Below, in pieces: positions 45,143 to 54,869 of a stretch of 64,000 nt of DNA (its first letter is position 1; each line of letters begins with the position of its first letter). The DNA lies in assembly GCA_026002935.1 (NCBI GenBank), contig BPGH01000001.1:2033965-2097964 (forward strand), read 5' to 3'. The position numbers and the translations under genes were made by a program. The notes beneath the pieces were generated by a model. The model ran no database searches. It saw only the letters and a program-made list of their open reading frames with translations, and was not told the DNA's origin. Origin of the DNA: Acidimicrobiia bacterium. Its GTDB lineage: Bacteria > Actinomycetota > Acidimicrobiia > IMCC26256 > PALSA-610.

Positions 45143-46179
45143 TGGCCGGCAGCGGCACCGCGCACCTGCGCGACCCCGGCGAGACCCTGCTGCGGGTGGA
45201 GCACCTCGTGGTGGAGTTCCCCGTGGGGCGCACCGGGCTGAAGGTGCACGCCGTCTCCGACGTGAGCCTCGACGTGAAGGAGGGGGAGACGCTGGGCCTC
45301 GTCGGCGAGTCGGGCTGCGGCAAGTCGACGACCGGGAAGGCGATCATGCAGCTCCCCCGGCCGACCGTCGGGCTCGGTGGTGTTCGAGGGCACCGACCTG
45401 ACGCGCTGAAGGGCGAGGAGCTGCGGCGGGTCCGCACCCGCATGAAGATGATCTTCCAGGACCCGATCTCGTCGCTGAACCCGCGCCGCAAGGTCGAGGA
45501 CATCGTCGCGGAGGGCCTGCGCATCTGGAAGGTCGGCAGCCGCGAGGAGCAGCAGCGCAAGGTCGACGAGATGCTCCTCGCGGTCGGCCTCGACCCGGCG
45601 CTGCAGCGGGGCAAGCGCCCCTACCAGTTCTCGGGCGGCCAGTGCCAGCGCATCTCGATCGCCCGGGCCGTGATCACCGACCCGAAGCTGATCATCTGCG
45701 ACGAGCCGGTCTCGGCGCTCGACGTGTCGGTGCAGGCCCAGATCCTGAACCTGCTGGAGGAGATGAAGGCCCGGTACGGGCTCACGCTGATCTTCATCGC
45801 GCACGACCTCGCGGTGGTGAAGAACGTCAGCGACCGCATCGTGGTGATGTACCTCGGCAAGATCTGCGAGGTCGGCGCGCCCGACGTGGTCTACCGGCAG
45901 CCCGCGCACCCCTACACCGCGGCGCTGCTCGCCGCGATCCCGGTGCCCGACCCCGACGCGCGGCCCGACGAGCGCGTCCACCTCGGCGGCGAGATCCCCT
46001 CGCCGATCGCACCGCCGAGCGGGTGCCGCTTCCGCACCCGCTGCCCGAAGGCGCAGGAGCGCTGCGCCGTCCGAGGAGCCCGGAGATCCGGGAGGTCGCG
46101 CCGGGCCAGTTCGCCGCGTGCCACTTCCCGCTCGCCGCCGGGCGAGCGCCTCCCCACGCGCAACGGCCAGACCGTCTGA
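45142..46179 (+). CDS. ABC transporter ATPase, DppF/OppF type (compensated frameshifts)
   Basis: The ATG at 45142 overlaps the previous stop (TGATG). Walker A is LVGESGCGKSTTGKAIM, the Q-loop MKMIFQDPISSLNPRRKVED, the signature YQFSGGQCQRISIARAV, Walker B LIICDEPVSALDV, and the switch histidine block FIAHDLAVVKNVSDRIVVMY. Between 45360 and 45410 an extra and a missing base garble about 13 residues that would otherwise read SGSVVFEGTDLTR. Between 46065 and 46142 three extra bases garble the C-terminal block that would read EEPEIREVAPGQFAACHFP. The frame is restored each time and the stop at 46179 is in frame. PPSGCRFRTRCPKAQERC is the dipeptide-type C-terminal signature. Confidence 0.88.
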   Translation: MAGSGTAHLRDPGETLLRVEHLVVEFPVGRTGLKVHAVSDVSLDVKEGETLGLVGESGCGKSTTGKAIMQLPRPTVGLGGVRGHRPDALKGEELRRVRTRMKMIFQDPISSLNPRRKVEDIVAEGLRIWKVGSREEQQRKVDEMLLAVGLDPALQRGKRPYQFSGGQCQRISIARAVITDPKLIICDEPVSALDVSVQAQILNLLEEMKARYGLTLIFIAHDLAVVKNVSDRIVVMYLGKICEVGAPDVVYRQPAHPYTAALLAAIPVPDPDARPDERVHLGGEIPSPIAPPSGCRFRTRCPKAQERCAVRGARRSGRSRRASSPRATSRSPPGERLPTRNGQTV

Positions 46180-46228
46180 GCGCCCGGCTGCGCCCGGCGG
46201 CCGGCGCGCGGGTCGCGCCCGGGCGGTT

Positions 46229-47413
46229 TCAGCGTTCGCCGGGGGGGACCGAGCGCGGGAGGCCGAGGATGCGCTCGGCGACGATGTTCTTGTTCACCTG
46301 GGTGGTGCCCCCGGCGATCGTGAGGGAGCGGGCGAAGACGCGGTCGCGCCCCCACGGGCCCGCCGAGCGCGTCGGGCCCGAGCACCGCCGACGCGATCTC
46401 GGTGACGTGCTGCTCGGTCTCGCTCCACAGGAGCTTCGCGATGCTGCCCTCGGGCCCCATCGGGCGCCCGTGCAGCTCGGCCGAGACCGCCCGGTCGGAG
46501 ATCAGCTTCAGCAGCTCCGCCTCGAGGTACACGCGCGCGAGCTGCTCGCGCAGCACCGGGTCGTCGGCCGCGGTCCGCCCGTCGCCGAGCGGCGTCGAGC
46601 GCGCGGCGTCGATCAGCCGGCGGACCTTGTCGCGCGTGCCGAGGTGGAGCTTCGCGACGGTCCCCCGCTCGTGGGCCAGCGTGGTCATGGCGACGCGCCA
46701 GCCCTCGTCGACGGGTCCGAGGGTGCACTCGACGGGCACGCGGACGTCGGTGAAGAACACCTCGTTGAAGTCGCGCTCGCCCGTGATCGTCGTCAGTGGG
46801 CGGACCTCGATGCCCGGGAGGCGCATGTCGACGAGCAGGCAGGTGATGCCCCGGTGCCTGGGGGCCTCGCGGGTCGGTGCGCACGAGGAGCTCGCACCAG
46901 TCGGCGAGGTGCGCCAGGGTCGTCCACGTCTTCTGCCCGTTGACGACCCAGTGGTCGCCGTCGCGCACGGCGGAGGTGCGCAGCGACGCGAGGTCGGAGC
47001 CTGCGTCCGGCTCCGAGAACCCCTGGCACCAGATGTCGTCGCCGCGCAGCATCCGCGGCAGGAGCGCGCGCTTCTGGGCCTCGGTGCCGTGCGCGATGAT
47101 CGCCGGGGCGATGTTGGACAGGCCGATCGGGTTGAGCGTGCCGGGCGCGCCCGCCCGGTGCATCTCCTCGGCGTACACGACCTGCTCCATCACGCCGGCG
47201 CCGCGCCCGCCCCACTCCTCGGGCCAGGCGATCGCGGCGTAGCGGGCGTCGGCGAGCGTGCGGTTCCACGTCGCGCAGGCGCTCCAGCGTGCTCGGGTCC
47301 GGGTCGAGGTGCGTCGCGCCGCGGTGCGCGAGGTCGGCGGGGAGGTTCGCCGCGAGCCACGCGCGCAGCTCCTCGCGGAACGCCTCCGCGGCGGGCGGGT
47401 ACGTGAAGTCCAT
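46229..47413 (-). CDS. Acyl-CoA dehydrogenase (three frameshifts)
   Basis: The ATG at 47413 starts MDFTYPPAAEAFREELRAWL, the typical N-terminus of actinobacterial acyl-CoA dehydrogenases. Breaks near 47270, 46868 and 46365 divide it. The pieces carry the family blocks GTLNPIGLSNIAPAIIAHGT, DIWCQGFSEPDAGSDLASLR (FAD-binding), WVVNGQKTWTTLAHLADWCE, FNEVFFTDVRVPVECTLGPV, and the last piece GGTTQVNKNIVAERILGLPR before the stop. The total is about 394 residues. It catalyses FAD-dependent alpha,beta-dehydrogenation of an acyl-CoA, passing electrons to ETF. It probably supplies the enoyl-CoA hydratase encoded in the same cluster. An operator-like repeat lies 26 bp upstream. Confidence 0.85.
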
Positions 47414-47438
47414 GCGCGCTGGCCCCCGGGGCGAAACC

Positions 47439-47457
47439 TGACGTGGGCGTCATGCTA
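47439..47457 (-). promoter_or_regulatory. Operator-like TGACGCCCACGTCA with -10 TAGCAT
   Basis: On the minus strand TAGCAT (47457-47452) is followed directly by TGACGCCCACGTCA (47452-47439), 25 nt before the ATG of the acyl-CoA dehydrogenase gene. The repeat differs by one base from the site before the Liv-type binding protein gene (TGACGCGCACGTCA). Confidence 0.5.
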
Positions 47458-47550
47458 TGCGGGCGTCGACCCCCGGCCGCTCCAGGGGCGCGGGTCGCGC
47501 CCGCCGCGCGCCCCGGTGCGCGCAGGCGCGGCCTCGTCGGCTCGACGAGC

Positions 47551-47580
47551 TTGCTAAGCGACAATCGTTGTTGATAAGAT
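47551..47580 (+). promoter_or_regulatory. Promoter with Fur/PerR-box-like dyad ACAATCGTTGT
   Basis: TTGCTA (47551-47556) and TAAGAT (47575-47580) are plausible -35 and -10 elements with an 18-bp spacer. The spacer holds ACAA-TCG-TTGT (47561-47571), a dyad in the only AT-rich stretch nearby. Its place in front of a Fur-family gene suggests autoregulation. Confidence 0.45.
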
Positions 47581-48054
47581 CGTGTCCCGCATGAAGACGG
47601 CGACCGAGCTCACCGACCTGTTCCGCCGCCGGGGCCTGCGGGTCACGCCGCAGCGCCAGGCGATCTTCCGCCTGCTGCACGGTGACGTCTCGCACCCCAC
47701 CGTCGAGTCGCTGCTACGAGCAGGCCCGCGTCGAGATGCCGACGATCTCGCTCAAGACCGTCTACCAGACGCGTGCACGACCTCGCCGACCTCGGCGAGG
47801 TCGCCCTGCTCGACCTCGGCACCGGGTCGCTGCGCGTCGACCCGAACGTCGAGGACGACCACCACCACCTCGTGTGCACGCGGCTGCGGGCGCGTGCGCG
47901 ACGTGCCCGTCGAGTTCGACGGGCTCCGCCTGCCGCCGCGCTACCGCCGCGACTTCACCGTCGACTCCGTCGAGGTGATCTTCCGCGGTCGGTGCGACGA
48001 CTGCGTGTCCCGTCACCGCCAGACGAACCCTGACGAGCCAAGGAGCCAACCAGC

Positions 48055-48473
<419 letters not shown>

Positions 48474-48491
48474 GCCGCCCGCGCGCCCGTC

Positions 48492-48520
48492 CCGGCCCCG
48501 GGGTCCGCACCCGGGGCCGG
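48492..48520 (+). terminator. Hairpin between rubrerythrin and Fe-S protein genes
   Basis: CCGGCCCCGGG and CCCGGGGCCGG form a perfect 11-bp stem around GTCCGCA. No T run follows. It may attenuate transcription so that rubrerythrin is made in excess. Confidence 0.5.
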
Positions 48521-48548
48521 ACCCGTTCCGCTCCCGACGGAGGCCGCG

Positions 48549-49843
48549 ATGGCGCTGCACCTGTACGACCCGCTCGCGCCCGACTTCTACGACCCGGCGG
48601 CCGCGCGGGCGGAGCGCGACCGCACGTTCCACATCTGCAGCGACTGCCGCGTGTGCGTGAAGCTCTGCCCGAGCTTCCGATCGCTGTTCGAGATGATCGA
48701 CGACCTCGGCGGCACCGAGCACGTCGAGCGAGCTCACGCCGCAGCAGCACGAGCGGGTCGTGAACGAGTGCTACCAGTGCAAGCTCTGCTACGTCATCTG
48801 CCCCTACACGCCCGACCAGCAGCAGGAGTGGCGGATCGACTTCCCGCAGCTGATGCTGCGGTCGACTCGCGATCCAGGACCGTGAGGGGCGCCGCTCGCG
48901 CAGCGCCCGGCTGCTGGCCGCACCGACCTGCAGGGCAAGGTCGGCGACCGCGCTCGCGCCCGTCGTCAACAGGATGAACGCCGTCAGGCCGGCGCGCGCG
49001 GCGATGGAGAAGGTCGACGGGCATCTCGAAGGAGCGGCTGCTGCCGACCTTCGCGAAGCGTCGGTTCTCGAAGTGGTTCCGCCGCCGCGCGCCGAGCGCC
49101 GGTCGAACGCCGCCGGGTCGGTCGCGTGTTCCCGACGTGCCTCGTCGAGTACCAGGAGCCCGCGATCGGCAAGGCCATGGTCGGCGTGCTCGAGCGCAAC
49201 GGTACGCGCTGCGAGCTGCCCGAGGGTCAGGTGTGCTGCGGGCATGCCGTGGCTCGACGCGGGCGACACCGAGAAGTTCCGCGAGCACGCGCAGGCGCAA
49301 CGTCGACGCGCTGCTCCCCGCGGTCGAGGCGGCATGAAGGTCGTCGTCCCCCAGCCGACCTGCGCGTACACGCTCAAGGACGAGGTCCCCGCTTCCTCGG
49401 CACGGAGGCCGCGCCGCACGGTCGCCGAGAACACGTTCGAGGCCGCGGAGTTCCTGATGAACGAGCACCGCGCGGGCAACGCGCTCGACACGAACTTCGA
49501 GGGCAAGACCTACGAGTCGATCGTCTGGCACGCGGCCTGCCACTACCGGCCCAGCAGATGGGCCCGAAGAGCTCGCAGCTCATGGCAGCTCACCGGCGCG
49601 AAGGTGCAGAACGTCGAGCGAGTGCGCCGCGATCGACGGCACCTGGGGGCTGCGCGCGGAGAACGTCGAGATGGCCAAGGCGGCGTCGCGAAGCCGCTGA
49701 TGGACCGCGTCGCGAGTCGGACGCCGAGCTCGTGGCGCGGCGACTGCCAGCTCGCCAACGTCGCGATCGGCGAGGAGCCGGACGCCGGCCCGTCCACCCG
49801 CTGCCAGGTGCTCGCGCAGGCCTACGGGATCGAAGAGGACTGA
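48549..49843 (+). CDS. Two-cluster 4Fe-4S/CCG-domain protein (HdrD/GlpC-like), heavily frameshifted
   Basis: The ATG at 48549 begins [20 protein letters not shown]. Two ferredoxin-type motifs follow, [12 protein letters not shown] and [12 protein letters not shown]. After breaks near 48728 and 48865 and several more between 49010 and 49730, the rest can be pieced together: [39 protein letters not shown] (first CCG domain), [32 protein letters not shown] (second CCG region) and [14 protein letters not shown], with the stop at 49841-49843. The whole is about 430 residues. CCG domains of heterodisulfide reductase subunits hold Fe-S clusters that pass electrons to or from disulfides or membrane quinones. 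With rubrerythrin it may form a peroxide-reducing chain (inference). Confidence 0.75.
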
Positions 49844-49850
49844 CGCAGGC

Positions 49851-50441
49851 GACCTGCGCAAGCTCACCGTCGACGACATCAAGGACCTGCGGGAGTACGA
49901 GCGTGAGCGCGACGACTTCCGCCGCTACATCATCGACCTGAAGAAGCGCCGCCGGGTCGCGCTCGGCACGATCATGTCGCTGGTGTTCGAGAACACCGAC
50001 ACGATGCGCTGGCAGGTCCAGGAGATGGCCCGCGCCGAGCGGATGCTCCGCGACGAGCAGATCGCGCACGAGGTCGAGGTCTACAACGAGCTGATCCCCG
50101 GCCCGGGCGAGCTCTCGGCGACGCTGCTCATCGAGCTCCAGTCCGACGAGCAGCTGCGCGAGTGGCTGCCGAAGCTCGTCGGGATCCACTCGTCGGTCGC
50201 GATCGTGCTGCCCGACGGGTCGGAGGTGCGCGGCCGGGCACAGGACGAGGAGCGGCTGACGCGTGAGGACGTCACGGCCGCGGTGCACTTCCTCAAGTTC
50301 CGGTTCACCGACGCGCAGATCGAGGCGTTCGCGCGCGGGCCCGTGCGCATCGTCGTCGACCACCCCGCCTACCGCGAGGAGGTCGAGCTGACCGACGCGC
50401 AGCGGGAGGAGCTGCTGGGCGACCTGCGCGCACCGGAGTGA
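49851..50441 (+). CDS. DUF3501 family protein (start obscured)
   Basis: The frame begins DLRKLTVDDIKDLREYERER and continues DFRRYIIDLKKRRRVALGTI, then FENTDTMRWQVQEMARAERM and EVYNELIPGPGELSATLLIE. This is the pattern of DUF3501, a family repeatedly found next to rubrerythrin and Fe-S genes (family knowledge). No start codon is in frame before 49851. A missing base would join it to CTG at 49840, overlapping the previous stop as is usual in this window. About 197 residues are visible, with no membrane segment. The function is unknown; the neighbourhood suggests a link to peroxide handling or Fe-S electron transfer. Confidence 0.8.
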   Translation, partial: DLRKLTVDDIKDLREYERERDDFRRYIIDLKKRRRVALGTIMSLVFENTDTMRWQVQEMARAERMLRDEQIAHEVEVYNELIPGPGELSATLLIELQSDEQLREWLPKLVGIHSSVAIVLPDGSEVRGRAQDEERLTREDVTAAVHFLKFRFTDAQIEAFARGPVRIVVDHPAYREEVELTDAQREELLGDLRAPE

Positions 50442-50461
50442 GGCGCCGGGGCGGCCGGGGC

Positions 50462-52271
50462 TCAGTCGGCGTACATCTCGTCGATCAGGTCCGCGTAGCG
50501 TTCGGCGACGACCGCGCGCTTGACCTTGAGGGTCGGGGTGAGCTCACCGCCCGCGACGGTGAGCTCGGCCGGCAGGACCCGCCACTTGCGGATCTGCTCG
50601 ACCCGGGAGTGGCGGGCGTTCACCTCCTCGACGGCACGCTGGATCTCCGCGCGCACGTCGGGGTCGCGCGTCAGGTCCTCGAACCGTCCGTCCTTGCCGT
50701 GTTCGGCCGCCCAGCGGGTCACCGCCTCGGCGTCCAGCGCGAGGAGCGCCGTCAGGTAGCGCCGCCCCTCCCCGACGACGACGGCCTGCGCGACGAGCGG
50801 CGTGCTCGCGGCCAGGTCGGTCTCGAGCGTCTGCGGCGCGATGTTCTTGCCGTGCGCGGTGATGATCAGGTCCTTCTTGCGGCCGGTGATGCGCAGGTAG
50901 CCGTGGTCGTCGAACGACCCGAGGTCGCCGGAGTGCAGCCAGCCGCCGGGGCCGAGCAGCGCGCGGGTGCCGCGCCTCGTCGTCCCAGTAGCCGCGGCAG
51001 ACGTTGTCGCCGCGCACGAGGATCTCGCCGTCCTCGGCGATGCGGACGGTGACGCCGGGGAGGGGCGGGCCGACCGTGCCGACGCGGATCGCGTCCGGGG
51101 GGTTGAGCGTCGTCGCGAGCGCCACCTCCGTCTGGCCGTAGCCCTCGGCGATCGGGATGCCGATGCCCGCGAACCAGCGGAGCAGCTCGGGATGGATCGG
51201 GGCCGCGCCGGAGACGCAGAAGCGGGCCGCGTCGAGCCCGATCTGTGCACGCAGGCGGCGGCCGACGACGAGGTCGAGCGCCTGGCGTGCGACGCGGTCC
51301 GCGGGACCGAGCCGGTCGACGCCCCGCCGGGCGTAGTCGAGGTACCGGCGGGCCAGGGCCCCGCCCGGGCCGGAGAGCTGCGCGACCGCGGCCTCCACGC
51401 CTTCGCGCAGCTTCTCCCACACCCGCGGTACCGCGAAGAAGATCGTCGGGCGGCACGCGGGCAGGTCCTCGGCGATCGTCGAGATCGAGCGGGCGAACCA
51501 CGTCTCGCCGCCCGACGCGACGAGGCCGAAGTGGGACACGGAGCGTTCCGTGATGTGGCTCAGGGGCAGGAACGACAGGAAGCGCTCCTGTTCGGTCAGC
51601 GGCACGACCTGCGTGACCGACCGCAGCGTCGCCATCGCGTTCTTGTGGGTGATGACCGCGCCCTTGGGCGGCCCGGTGGTGCCGCTGGTGTAGACGAGCG
51701 TCGCGACGTGCTCGGGGGTGACGGCCGGGGGGACGGCCGGGGTCTCGCCGCCCAGGGCGCGCAGCTCCTCCAGCGTGCGCACCAGCGGGTCGTCGAGGGC
51801 GTCGACGTCGTCGAACGTGACGATGCACTCGAGCGCCGGGAGCTCGGCGAGCTGGTCGCGGACGCGGTCGAGCTGCTCGCGGTCGCCGACGAAGCAGACG
51901 CGGCAGCCGGAGTGCGCGAGCACGTAGGCGACCTGGGGTCCCGCGCTCGTCGGGTACACGGGGACGCTGATCGCCCCGGCGCGCAGGATCCCGAGGTCGG
52001 CCTCGTGCCACTCGGGGCGGTTCCAGGCGAGGATGCCGACCCGGTCGCCCGGCCGGATGCCGATCGCCGCGAGCCCCGACGCGACCTCGTGGACCGCGCG
52101 CCCGTAGTCGGCCCAGGTGATCGACCGCCACGAACCGGCGTCGTCGCGGTGGCGCATCGCGACGCGGGTGCCGTCGTCGCGGACGCGGGCCTCGAACAGG
52201 TCGAGCAGCGTCGCGCCCGCGTCCCACGCGAACCGGGAGTCCACCGGCCCGGCCTCGATCGCTGTCGTCAT
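50462..52271 (-). CDS. Long-chain fatty-acid-CoA ligase, AMP-binding (one frameshift)
   Basis: The protein starts [20 protein letters not shown] at 52271. The adenylation core has the P-loop block [60 protein letters not shown] and [15 protein letters not shown]. One break near 50985 follows; the other frame continues [40 protein letters not shown] and ends [20 protein letters not shown]. About 602 residues fit the FadD15/AMP-dependent long-chain ligase type. It activates a fatty acid to acyl-CoA through an acyl-AMP. It may feed the acyl-CoA dehydrogenase and hydratase of the preceding cluster, but I see no operator-like repeat upstream. Confidence 0.88.
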
Positions 52272-52364
52272 GGCTCACCCCCCGCAGCGCCGTGGGTCCA
52301 CGCTGGCGACCGCGGGCCCCGCCGACCAGGGGCTCCGTACCCGCTCCAACGGGACCTTCGCCGC

Positions 52365-52454
52365 CGGTGTTCCCCCCGCGCGCCCGGCAGCACCGAACCC
52401 CGCCCCGCGCCCGTCAGCACGACGACGGTGTTCCCCGCGCGCCCGGCAGCACCG
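52365..52454 (+). repeat. Three degenerate tandem units of about 30 bp
   Basis: Copies at 52365-52395 and 52426-52454 share GGTGTTCCCC, then CGCGCGCCCGGCAGCACCG, differing by two C bases. A weaker copy, CCCCGCGCCCGTCAGCAC, lies between them at 52403-52420, so the period is about 30 bp. The array lies in the 213-bp gap between the divergent ligase and dUTPase genes. Confidence 0.7.
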
Positions 52455-52470
52455 GACCCGTCGCGCCCCG

Positions 52471-52476
52471 TAGGGT
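52471..52476 (+). promoter_or_regulatory. -10 element TAGGGT, leaderless start
   Basis: TAGGGT lies 8 nt before the GTG of the dUTPase gene, with no ribosome-binding site. The same hexamer at the same distance precedes the LLM gene at 52960. Confidence 0.45.
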
Positions 52477-52484
52477 TGAGCCCC

Positions 52485-52922
52485 GTGCGCATCCGCGTCC
52501 GCCGCCTCGACCCCGGCCTGCCCCTGCCGGCGGCGCGCCACGACGGCGACGCCGGCTACGACCTGCACGCACGCGAGGGCGCCGTGCTCGCGCCCGGCGG
52601 CGGCCGGGCACTCGTGCCCACGGGCATCGCGATCGCGATCCCCCCGGGCTACGCCGGGTTCGTCCAGCCCCGCTCGGGGCTCGCGCTGCGCCACGGGGTG
52701 ACATGCCTCAACACGCCGGGTCTCGTCGACTCGGGCTACCGAGACGAGATCGCGGTGCTCCTGGTCAACACCGACCCCGCCGAGAAGTTCGAGGTGCACC
52801 GGGGCGACCGCATCGCCCAGCTCGTGATCCAGCGCGTCGAACCCGTCGAGTGGGAGGAGGTCGCGGCGCTCGACGAGACCGCCCGCGGCACCGGCGGCTG
52901 GGGGTCGACGGGACGCCGGTGA
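52485..52922 (+). CDS. dut: dUTP diphosphatase
   Basis: The GTG at 52485 gives 145 residues, the normal size of the trimeric enzyme. The conserved motifs are in order: [11 protein letters not shown] (motif 1), [12 protein letters not shown] (motif 2), [20 protein letters not shown] (motif 3 with the catalytic aspartate), [17 protein letters not shown] (motif 4) and [12 protein letters not shown] (motif 5). It hydrolyses dUTP to dUMP and pyrophosphate, limiting uracil in DNA and feeding dTMP synthesis. The start appears leaderless. Confidence 0.95.
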   Translation: MRIRVRRLDPGLPLPAARHDGDAGYDLHAREGAVLAPGGGRALVPTGIAIAIPPGYAGFVQPRSGLALRHGVTCLNTPGLVDSGYRDEIAVLLVNTDPAEKFEVHRGDRIAQLVIQRVEPVEWEEVAALDETARGTGGWGSTGRR

Positions 52923-52945
52923 GCGCCGGCGCGCGGCCGGGTCGC

Positions 52946-52951
52946 TAGGGT
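52946..52951 (+). promoter_or_regulatory. -10 element TAGGGT, leaderless start
   Basis: TAGGGT lies 8 nt before the GTG at 52960. It gives the LLM gene pair its own promoter, separate from dut. Confidence 0.45.
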
Positions 52952-52959
52952 GCCCGGCC

Positions 52960-53896
52960 GTGCGGCCGTTCCGGTTCGGCGTGATGGTGCGGCAGGCGGC
53001 GTCGGGCCGCGAGCTCTCCGAGCTCGCCCGCCGCGCCGAGGGCGCTGGGTACTCGACCCTGTTCGTGCCGGACCACTTCGTCGACCACGAGCTCGCGCCG
53101 CCGGTCGCGCTCGCGCACGCCGCGGCGGTCACCGAGCACGCTGCGGATCGGGCCGCTCGTGCTCGGCAACGACTACAAGCACCCGGTGGTCCTCGCGCGG
53201 GAGGCCGGCACGCTCGACCTCCTGTCGGGCGGGCGGCTCGAGCTCGGCATCGGCGCCGGCTGGATGACCGCCGACTACGAGAAGTCGGGGATCCCGCTCG
53301 ACCCGCCGGGCGTGCGGGTCGCCCGGCTCGCCGAGTCGATCGCCGTGCTCAAGGGGCTGTTCGGCGACGGGCCGTTCACGTTCCACGGCGAGCACTACCG
53401 GGTCACGGATCTCGACGGGCGGCCCAAGCCCGTGCAGCGGCCGCACCCGCCGTTCGTCGTGGGCGGGGGCGGGCGGCGGGTCCTGACGCTCGCCGCGCGG
53501 GAGGCGCAGATCGTCGGCATCAACGCGAACCTGCGGTCGGGGGACGCCGCCTCGGCCGACGCCGCGCGCTCGCTCGCGCCGGGTGCGATCGACGAGAAGG
53601 TCGGGTGGGTGCGCGAGGCCGCCGGCGAGCGGTTCGGGGACCTGGAGCTGCAGACGCTCGTGGGCTTCGTGCACGTCACCGACGACCCGGGCGCGATCCT
53701 CGAGACGATGGCCGGCGCGTTCGGGGTGGGACCCGCGCAGGCGCGCCTCGCACCGGTCACGCTGGTCGGCTCCCACACGGAGATGGCCGAACTGCTGGAG
53801 GAGCGCCGGAGGCGATGGTCGATCTCGTACCACGTCGTGCCGGCCGAGGCGCTCGACGCGTTCGCGCCGGTCGTCGCCCGCCTGGCCGGGCGCTGA
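52960..53896 (+). CDS. LLM-class (F420-dependent type) oxidoreductase (one frameshift)
   Basis: The protein starts MRPFRFGVMVRQAASGRELS and has GAGYSTLFVPDHFVDHELAP. The frame breaks near 53140; the other frame continues LGNDYKHPVVLAREAGTLDL, GRLELGIGAGWMTADYEKSG, TFHGEHYRVTDLDGRPKPVQ and PPFVVGGGGRRVLTLAAREA. These are the luciferase-like monooxygenase motifs of the actinobacterial F420 subfamily; FMN use cannot be excluded. Length is about 311 residues. The next gene is a clear tandem paralogue. The substrate is unknown. Confidence 0.85.
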
Positions 53897-53912
53897 GCAC
53901 GAGGAGGACGCG

Positions 53913-54845
53913 ATGGCGCGCCCGTTCCGGTTCGGGGTCCAGGTGTCACAGGCCGGCTCGGCCGCGCAGTGGCGCGACAAGGTGCGCCGCATCGAGGACC
54001 TCGGCTACTCGACCCTGTTCATGCCGGACCACTTCGGCCAGGAGCTCGCGCCGATGCCGGCGATCGCGATGGCGGCCGCGCACACGACGACGTTGCGCAT
54101 CGGCTCGCTCGTCTTCGACAACGACTACAAGCACCCGGCGATCCTCGCCAAGGAGGCGGCGACGGTCGACCTGCTGTCCGACGGCCGCCTCGAGCTGGGC
54201 ATCGGCGCCGGGTGGATGCGTGCCGACTACGACGCGCTCGGCCTGCCGTACGACCCGCCCGCCGTGCGGGTCGACCGGTTCGAGGAGGCACTGCAGGTCG
54301 TCAAGGGCTGCCTCTCGGGCGAGGAGTTCTCGTTCCACGGCGAGCACTACCGGATCACGCGGTACGCGTCGTGGCCGCTGCCGAAGCAGCGGCCACGGCC
54401 ACCGCTGCTGATCGGCGGCGGCGGGCGGCGCGTCCTGACCATCGCCGCGCGCGAGGCCGACATCGTCGGCGTGAACCCCAACCTGCGGGCGGGGGAGATC
54501 AACGCCGAGGCGGCCAAGGACTCGCTGCGGGAGCAGACCGACCGCAAGATCGAGTGGGTGCGGGAGGCGGCCGGGCCGCGCTGGGACGACCTCGAGATCC
54601 AGATGCGCTTCTTCGTCGCGAAGATCACCGACGACCGCGCCGGGTTCGCCGCCGCGATGGCGCCGATGTTCGGCGTGTCGCCGGAGGAGGCGCTGGAGTC
54701 GGGCGCCGCGCTGGTGGGCAGCGTCGGCGAGGTGGTCGACCAACTGCACCGGCGACGGGAGCGCTGGGGGCTTTCGTACGTCGTGGTCGGCGACGAGAAC
54801 GTGGACGAGTTCGCGCCCGTCGTCGCGCGGCTCGCCGGCGCCTAG
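53913..54845 (+). CDS. LLM-class (F420-dependent type) oxidoreductase, tandem paralogue
   Basis: The ATG at 53913 is preceded by GAGGAGG. The 310-residue protein is intact: MARPFRFGVQVSQAGSAAQW, RIGSLVFDNDYKHPAILAKE, GRLELGIGAGWMRADYDALG, FSFHGEHYRITRYASWPLPK and LLIGGGGRRVLTIAAREADI. It matches the gene before it block by block and shows what the damaged copy should look like at its break (RIGSLVFDNDYKHP against the broken RIGPLVLGNDYKHP). The two genes are 16 bp apart and probably arose by duplication, perhaps with diverged substrates. Confidence 0.9.
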   Translation: MARPFRFGVQVSQAGSAAQWRDKVRRIEDLGYSTLFMPDHFGQELAPMPAIAMAAAHTTTLRIGSLVFDNDYKHPAILAKEAATVDLLSDGRLELGIGAGWMRADYDALGLPYDPPAVRVDRFEEALQVVKGCLSGEEFSFHGEHYRITRYASWPLPKQRPRPPLLIGGGGRRVLTIAAREADIVGVNPNLRAGEINAEAAKDSLREQTDRKIEWVREAAGPRWDDLEIQMRFFVAKITDDRAGFAAAMAPMFGVSPEEALESGAALVGSVGEVVDQLHRRRERWGLSYVVVGDENVDEFAPVVARLAGA

Positions 54846-54869
54846 CGGGCCCCGGCCCGGGCCGGGCCC

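Noticed and set aside
28754-47413. The transport and catabolic cluster as a mobile island
   Set aside because: No integrase, transposase, flanking repeats or tRNA junction are seen, and base composition is like that of the neighbours.
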